This document shows positions 60,415 through 64,000 of a stretch of DNA of 64,000 nucleotides, in pieces. The stretch lies in the NCBI RefSeq assembly GCF_018388465.1, contig NZ_CP074404.1, positions 1 to 64,000 of the forward strand, given 5' to 3'. Under the pieces are notes generated by a model. That model did not search any database, had not been told where the DNA came from, and saw only the letters and a list, made by a program, of their open reading frames with translations. This stretch comes from Cellulomonas fengjieae. GTDB lineage: Bacteria > Actinomycetota > Actinomycetes > Actinomycetales > Cellulomonadaceae. Each line of letters starts with the position of its first letter. Position 1 is the first letter of the stretch. Made by a program: the position numbers and the translations under genes.

Positions 60415-61341
60415 TCAGTCGACGCGGACGACGACCTTGCCGCGGACGTGACCGGTCTGGCTGGCCTGGTGGGCGGCGGCCGCGTCGGCCAGCTCGAACA
60501 CCTCGGCGACCTCGACCTTGACCGTCCCGGCGTCGATCAGCCCGGCCAGCGCGGCCAGGTCCCCGGCGTCGGGCCGGACCCAGACGTAGTGGCCGCCCAG
60601 CTCGTCGCGCGCTGCCGCGTCGACGATCGAGGCCACGGTGCCGCCGTCGGCCAGCAGGGCGCGGGACGTGGCGACGAGGTCGTCGGAGCCGTAGTCGAGG
60701 ACCACATCGACGCCGTCGGGGACGAGCGCCCGCACCCGCTCGACGAGCCCGTCGCCGTACTCGACCGGCTCCGCACCGAGCCCGCGCAGGTACTCGTGGT
60801 TGCCCGCCGACGCGGTGCCGAGGACGCGCGCGCCCAGCGACCGGGCGATCTGCACCGCGAACCCGCCGACGCCGCCCGCTGCGGCGTGCACGAGGACCGT
60901 CTGACCGGCGCGCACGCCGGCGCGCGCGATGCTCTGGTAGGCGGTGAGCCCGGCCAGCGGCACCGCGGCGGCCTCCTCGAACGACAGCGACGACGGCTTG
61001 CGCGCGACCGTGCGCACGGGCGCGGCAACGTACTCGGCGAACGTCCCGCCGTGCACCCAGTCCCGACGGACGTAGCCGTAGACCTCGTCACCGACCTGCA
61101 GCTCGGGAGTGTCCAGCCCGACGCGCTCGACGACGCCAGCCACGTCCCAGCCCGGGACGGCGGGGAACGTCACGTCCAGGAGCGCGTCGAGGTAGCCCTC
61201 GCGGACCTTCCAGTCGACCGGGTTCACCGAGGCGGCGCGCACCCGCACCAGCACGCTGTCGGGTCCGACCTTGGGAGTGGGCTGCTCGGTGAGCTCGAGG
61301 ACATCGGTACCGCCGTAGCGGGAGTACGTGATTGCTCGCAT
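60415..61341 (-). CDS. NADPH:quinone reductase-like zinc-independent MDR oxidoreductase
   Basis: A 308-residue medium-chain reductase. The catalytic domain begins MRAITYSRYGGTDVLELTEQP with the family stretch VRAASVNPVDWKVREGY, and the nucleotide-binding motif VHAAAGGVGGFAVQIAR (AxxGxxG) is clear. Structural zinc cysteines are absent, placing it with quinone oxidoreductases. LADGGTVASIVD and the C-terminal HQASQTGHVRGKVVV are typical. The substrate is uncertain. ATG 61341 is chosen; an in-frame GTG lies three codons upstream. It diverges from the phosphatase gene. Confidence 0.92.
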   Translation of the reverse strand: MRAITYSRYGGTDVLELTEQPTPKVGPDSVLVRVRAASVNPVDWKVREGYLDALLDVTFPAVPGWDVAGVVERVGLDTPELQVGDEVYGYVRRDWVHGGTFAEYVAAPVRTVARKPSSLSFEEAAAVPLAGLTAYQSIARAGVRAGQTVLVHAAAGGVGGFAVQIARSLGARVLGTASAGNHEYLRGLGAEPVEYGDGLVERVRALVPDGVDVVLDYGSDDLVATSRALLADGGTVASIVDAAARDELGGHYVWVRPDAGDLAALAGLIDAGTVKVEVAEVFELADAAAAHQASQTGHVRGKVVVRVD

Positions 61342-61417
61342 GACTCGCACAACCGGTCGGCGGTGGTGCGTGTTCCGTCGGGGCGACCACCGGACCGGGC
61401 TGTGCGACGATCGCTGG

Positions 61418-61909
61418 GTGCCCCAGCCCTACAGCGTGATGATCGTCTGCACCGGCAACATCTGTCGCTCGCCCATGGCGGAGGTGGTGCTGCGCGAGCG
61501 GTTCGCCGCCGCCGGACTCGGCGACCAGGTGGTCGTCGACTCGACCGGCGTCAGCGACGAGGAGGACGGCAACCCGATCGACCGCCGGGCGCGGGCCGTG
61601 CTCGTGAGCCACGGCTACCCCGCCGGCGACGGGCACCGCGCACGTCAGGTCCGGCCCGGCGACGAGCGCGACCTGGTGCTGGCGATGACGAACGCGCACG
61701 CCCGCGCGCTGCGGCGCCTGGGCATCGAGCCGGTGCTGTTCCGCTCGTTCGACCCCGACGCCACGGGCGACCTGGACGTGGCCGACCCCTGGTACGGCGG
61801 TGCGAGCGACTTCGAGGACTGCCTCGCGCAGATCGAGGCGGCGGCCGACGGCATCGTCGAGCACGTCCGCGCTGCCCTGGGGAATGCCCTCCTGCAGCAG
61901 AACGGTTGA
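61418..61909 (+). CDS. Low-molecular-weight protein tyrosine phosphatase
   Basis: A 163-residue phosphatase. The P-loop CTGNICRSPMAE (C-x5-R-S) is near the N-terminus, and the general-acid Asp lies in VADPWYGGASDFEDC. These residues define the family, which dephosphorylates tyrosine kinases or secreted targets (mycobacterial PtpA is a relative). GTG 61418 is chosen because it gives the usual N-terminus ahead of VMIVCTGN; no strong ribosome site is seen. It precedes the glutathione peroxidase gene by 7 nt. Confidence 0.93.
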   Translation: MPQPYSVMIVCTGNICRSPMAEVVLRERFAAAGLGDQVVVDSTGVSDEEDGNPIDRRARAVLVSHGYPAGDGHRARQVRPGDERDLVLAMTNAHARALRRLGIEPVLFRSFDPDATGDLDVADPWYGGASDFEDCLAQIEAAADGIVEHVRAALGNALLQQNG

Positions 61910-61916
61910 CCGGTAC

Positions 61917-62399
61917 ATGCACCTCGACGACATCCCGCTGACCACCCTGCGCGGCGAGACCACCACGTTCGGTGCGTACGCCGACCAGGTCAAGCTCGTC
62001 GTCAACGTGGCCTCGCGCTGCGGCCTCGCACCGCAGTACGAGCAGCTCGAGGCGCTCCAGCGGACCTACGGCGAGCGTGGCTTCACGGTCCTCGGCTTCC
62101 CGAGCAACCAGTTCCTCCAGGAGCTCGGCTCGCAGGACGCCATCGCCGAGTACTGCTCGGCGACCTGGGGCGTGACGTTCCCGATGTTCGCGAAGACCAG
62201 GGTCAACGGCCGGTCGCAGCACCCGCTGTACGCCGAGCTGACCAAGGCACCGGACGCGTCCGGCAAGGCCGGCCGGATCACGTGGAACTTCGAGAAGTTC
62301 GTCGTCACGCCGCAGGGCGCGGTGCACCGGTTCCGTCCGCAGACGCGCCCGGACGCCCCCGAGGTCGTCGAGGTGATCACCGCGGCCCTGCCGCGCTGA
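61917..62399 (+). CDS. Glutathione peroxidase family thiol peroxidase
   Basis: A 160-residue peroxidase of the thioredoxin fold, reducing hydroperoxides. The catalytic Cys lies in VASRCGLAPQYEQL, with Gln in FPSNQF and Trp/Asn in TWNFEKFVV completing the tetrad. The selenocysteine position is Cys. Actinobacteria usually lack glutathione, so thioredoxin or mycothiol is the likely reductant, which is inference. ATG 61917 follows the phosphatase gene. Its stop is 1 nt from the stop of the convergent corA. Confidence 0.93.
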   Translation: MHLDDIPLTTLRGETTTFGAYADQVKLVVNVASRCGLAPQYEQLEALQRTYGERGFTVLGFPSNQFLQELGSQDAIAEYCSATWGVTFPMFAKTRVNGRSQHPLYAELTKAPDASGKAGRITWNFEKFVVTPQGAVHRFRPQTRPDAPEVVEVITAALPR

Positions 62400-62400
62400 C

Positions 62401-63396
62401 CTACAGCCAGTGGTTGCGGCGGAACGCGCGGTGCAGCGCGACGCACACCACGCCGATCCCGGCCAGCACGACCCAGAACCCGGCCGGCGAGTGCATCGCC
62501 GGCAGCTGGTCGAAGTTCATCCCGTACAGGCCCGCGATCGCGGTCGGCACCAGCGCGATGGCCGCCCACGCGGAGATCTTGCGCATGTCGGCGTTCTGCT
62601 GGACGGTCACGCGGTTCTGCTCGACGGTCACCTGGGCCAGGTCGGCCTGCATGACGTTGGTGAGCAGCGCGTCGGCCGCCTCGATCTGCTCCGCGGCGCG
62701 CAGTGCGTGGTCCTGGACATCGCGGAAGTACGGCCGCGCGTAGGCCGGGATCCACGGCACGTCGTCCTCCGCGAGCCGCGTCAGCGGCTGCACCAGCGGC
62801 ACGACCGCGCGGCGGAACTGCTGGACCTCGCGCTTGAGCTTGTAGATCCGCTTCGCGTGGTCGCTGCCCGGGTCGTCCCCGAACACCTGGTCCTCGATCT
62901 CGTCCAGGTCCACGTCGATGGCCCGGCTGACGTCGAGGTACTGGTCGACCGACTTGTCGAGGATCGCGTGCAGCACCGCGGGCGGCCCGTGCAGGAGCAT
63001 GTCGCGGTCCACCTCGAGCGCGGCCCTGACCTGCGCGGGGATCTCGGTGTCACCGTGCCGCACGACGATGACGAACCGGTCACCCAGGAACACGGCGAGC
63101 TCGCTGACCTCGACCACCTCGACGTGGTCCACGTAGTGCACGGGCTTGACGACGGCGAACGTCACGTTGCCGTAGCGCTCGAGCTTGGGGCGCTGGTGGG
63201 CGCGGATCGCGTCGTCGATGGCGAGCTGCGGCAGCTCGAAGCCCTCCGCGATGGCGGCGAACTCGTCGGCCGTGGGCTCGACGAGACCGATCCAGACGAA
63301 GCCGTCGTCCTTCTCGGCCTCGCGCAGGGCCACGCGCAGGTCGTCGAGCCGATGCCGGCGCCGGCCGTCGGAGTACAGCGCGCAGTCAGCGATCAC
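62401..63396 (-). CDS. corA: CorA-family magnesium/cobalt transporter
   Basis: A 331-residue pentameric channel subunit. A large cytoplasmic domain with long helices (DEIEDQVFGDD, KRIYKLKREVQQFRRAVVPL) precedes two C-terminal membrane helices, and the pore signature YGMNF lies at the end of the first (AGLYGMNFDQLP). The tail is basic (RAFRRNHWL). The start is GTG. TAGCCT on the minus strand (plus 63403-63408) ends 6 nt upstream, so the mRNA is probably leaderless. Confidence 0.95.
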   Translation of the reverse strand: MIADCALYSDGRRRHRLDDLRVALREAEKDDGFVWIGLVEPTADEFAAIAEGFELPQLAIDDAIRAHQRPKLERYGNVTFAVVKPVHYVDHVEVVEVSELAVFLGDRFVIVVRHGDTEIPAQVRAALEVDRDMLLHGPPAVLHAILDKSVDQYLDVSRAIDVDLDEIEDQVFGDDPGSDHAKRIYKLKREVQQFRRAVVPLVQPLTRLAEDDVPWIPAYARPYFRDVQDHALRAAEQIEAADALLTNVMQADLAQVTVEQNRVTVQQNADMRKISAWAAIALVPTAIAGLYGMNFDQLPAMHSPAGFWVVLAGIGVVCVALHRAFRRNHWL

Positions 63397-63402
63397 GGTC
63401 CG

Positions 63403-63412
63403 AGGCTAGACG
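63403..63412. promoter_or_regulatory. Overlapping divergent -10 boxes of corA and the aminotransferase gene
   Basis: Plus-strand AGGCTAGACG contains TAGCCT for corA (minus strand, 6 nt before its GTG) and TAGACG (63407-63412) for the rightward gene. The two share the central TA. The rightward box is the weaker match. Confidence 0.35.
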
Positions 63413-63427
63413 TGTTCAATGGCGGGC

Positions 63428-64000
63428 ATGAAGGTTGCCGCGCGCGCCCACGTGCCGCCGTTCGCCGTGATGGAGATCCTCGCCGCCGCCAACGCCCGCC
63501 GGGCCGCCGGTGAGGACGTCCTCAACCTGTGCGCGGGCGAGCCCGCGACGGGCGCGTCCGACGTGGTCCGTCGGCGCGCGATCGACCTGCTGACCAGCGG
63601 CGACCTGGGCTACACGGAGCCGATGGGTGCACCGGCGCTGCGGGCTGCCATCGCGCAGCACTACCGCGACCGGTACGACGTGCCGGTCGAGCCGGGGCGG
63701 GTCGCGGTGACCACCGGCTCGTCGGGCGGCTTCGTGCTGGCGTTCCTCGCCGCGTTCGACGTGGGCGACCGCGTGGCCCTCGCCGTGCCCGGGTATCCCG
63801 CGTACGCCAACATCCTCGCGGCGCTCGGGTGCGAGGTCGTCGTGGTGCCGTGCGGCCCGCAGACCCGCTACCAGCCGACCGTCGCGCAGCTCGAGGCGCT
63901 CGACGGACCGCTCGACGGCCTCGTCGTGGCGAGCCCGGCCAACCCGACGGGCACGATGATCGACCCCGACGAGCTGGCCGCGCTGGCGTCGTGGTGCGCC
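63428..64000 (+). CDS. PLP-dependent class I/II aminotransferase, truncated by window end
   Basis: An open frame from ATG 63428 to the window edge, 191 codons. The product begins MKVAARAHVPPFAVMEIL and shows fold-type I features: LNLCAGEPATGAS, LGYTEPMGAPALRAAIA, TTGSSGGFVLAFLAAFD (PLP phosphate site), VPGYPAYANILAALG and SPANPTGTM with its conserved Asn. The Schiff-base lysine would lie beyond the window. The amino acid substrate is unknown. An in-frame ATG at 63419 is possible if the transcript is leaderless. It diverges from corA. Confidence 0.9.
   Translation, partial: MKVAARAHVPPFAVMEILAAANARRAAGEDVLNLCAGEPATGASDVVRRRAIDLLTSGDLGYTEPMGAPALRAAIAQHYRDRYDVPVEPGRVAVTTGSSGGFVLAFLAAFDVGDRVALAVPGYPAYANILAALGCEVVVVPCGPQTRYQPTVAQLEALDGPLDGLVVASPANPTGTMIDPDELAALASWCA

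Overview
The window is the replication-origin region of a very GC-rich actinobacterium. The order dnaA - oriC - dnaN - gnd - recF - DUF721/DciA - gyrB - gyrA - DUF3566 - tRNA-Ile - DLW-39 - tRNA-Ala, the crgA/srtE/pabA block and the fhaA-fhaB-pstP-rodA-pbpA-pknA-pknB cluster are standard for the phylum. A multidomain GH9 cellulase built like CenB (GH9-CBM3c-3xFN3-CBM2) and a secreted pectate lyase point to Cellulomonas or a close relative; that assignment rests on family resemblance. No rRNA operon, prophage, insertion sequence or CRISPR array was seen.

Layout. 1-12.6 kb: replication initiation and topoisomerase genes, all on the plus strand, with oriC between dnaA and dnaN and two perfect DnaA boxes upstream of dnaA. 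12.6-21.3 kb: a MarR regulator, small membrane proteins (one apparently frameshifted), a two-component system, a GNAT enzyme, a DrrAB-like ABC exporter and a stand-alone hisH/hisF pair that looks like a diverged paralogue. 21.4-25.7 kb: the cellulase and a helical membrane-anchored protein. 25.8-30.4 kb: cyclophilin, rhomboid, CrgA, DUF881, class E sortase and PabA. 30.4-39.1 kb: the cell-wall growth and division signalling cluster, read on the minus strand with mostly overlapping genes, followed by tRNA-Leu(CAG). 39.5-51.3 kb: accessory genes, including two TetR regulators each beside a visible palindromic operator, a secreted HEXXH metallopeptidase, the pectate lyase and a second frameshifted locus. 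51.3-55.9 kb: the glyoxylate shunt (aceA, aceB) next to a RamB-like regulator. 55.9-64 kb: metabolic and redox genes (NmrA-like, VOC, methionine aminopeptidase with a structured leader, methylmalonate-semialdehyde dehydrogenase, quinone reductase, LMW phosphatase, glutathione peroxidase, CorA, and a truncated aminotransferase).

The most interesting signals are regulatory. The cellulase and the pectate lyase, 22 kb apart on opposite strands, carry the same 14-bp palindrome 3 nt upstream of the -35 and 124-125 nt from their starts. The methionine aminopeptidase is preceded by a promoter, a strong Shine-Dalgarno sequence, a 12-codon leader ORF and a predicted three-way RNA junction. Three copies of an imperfect hairpin repeat sit around the aldehyde dehydrogenase. 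A small DnaA-box cluster lies 25 kb from oriC. HisF has Gln instead of the catalytic Asp130. Several genes appear to have leaderless transcripts with TAnnnT -10 boxes 6-8 nt before the start codon.
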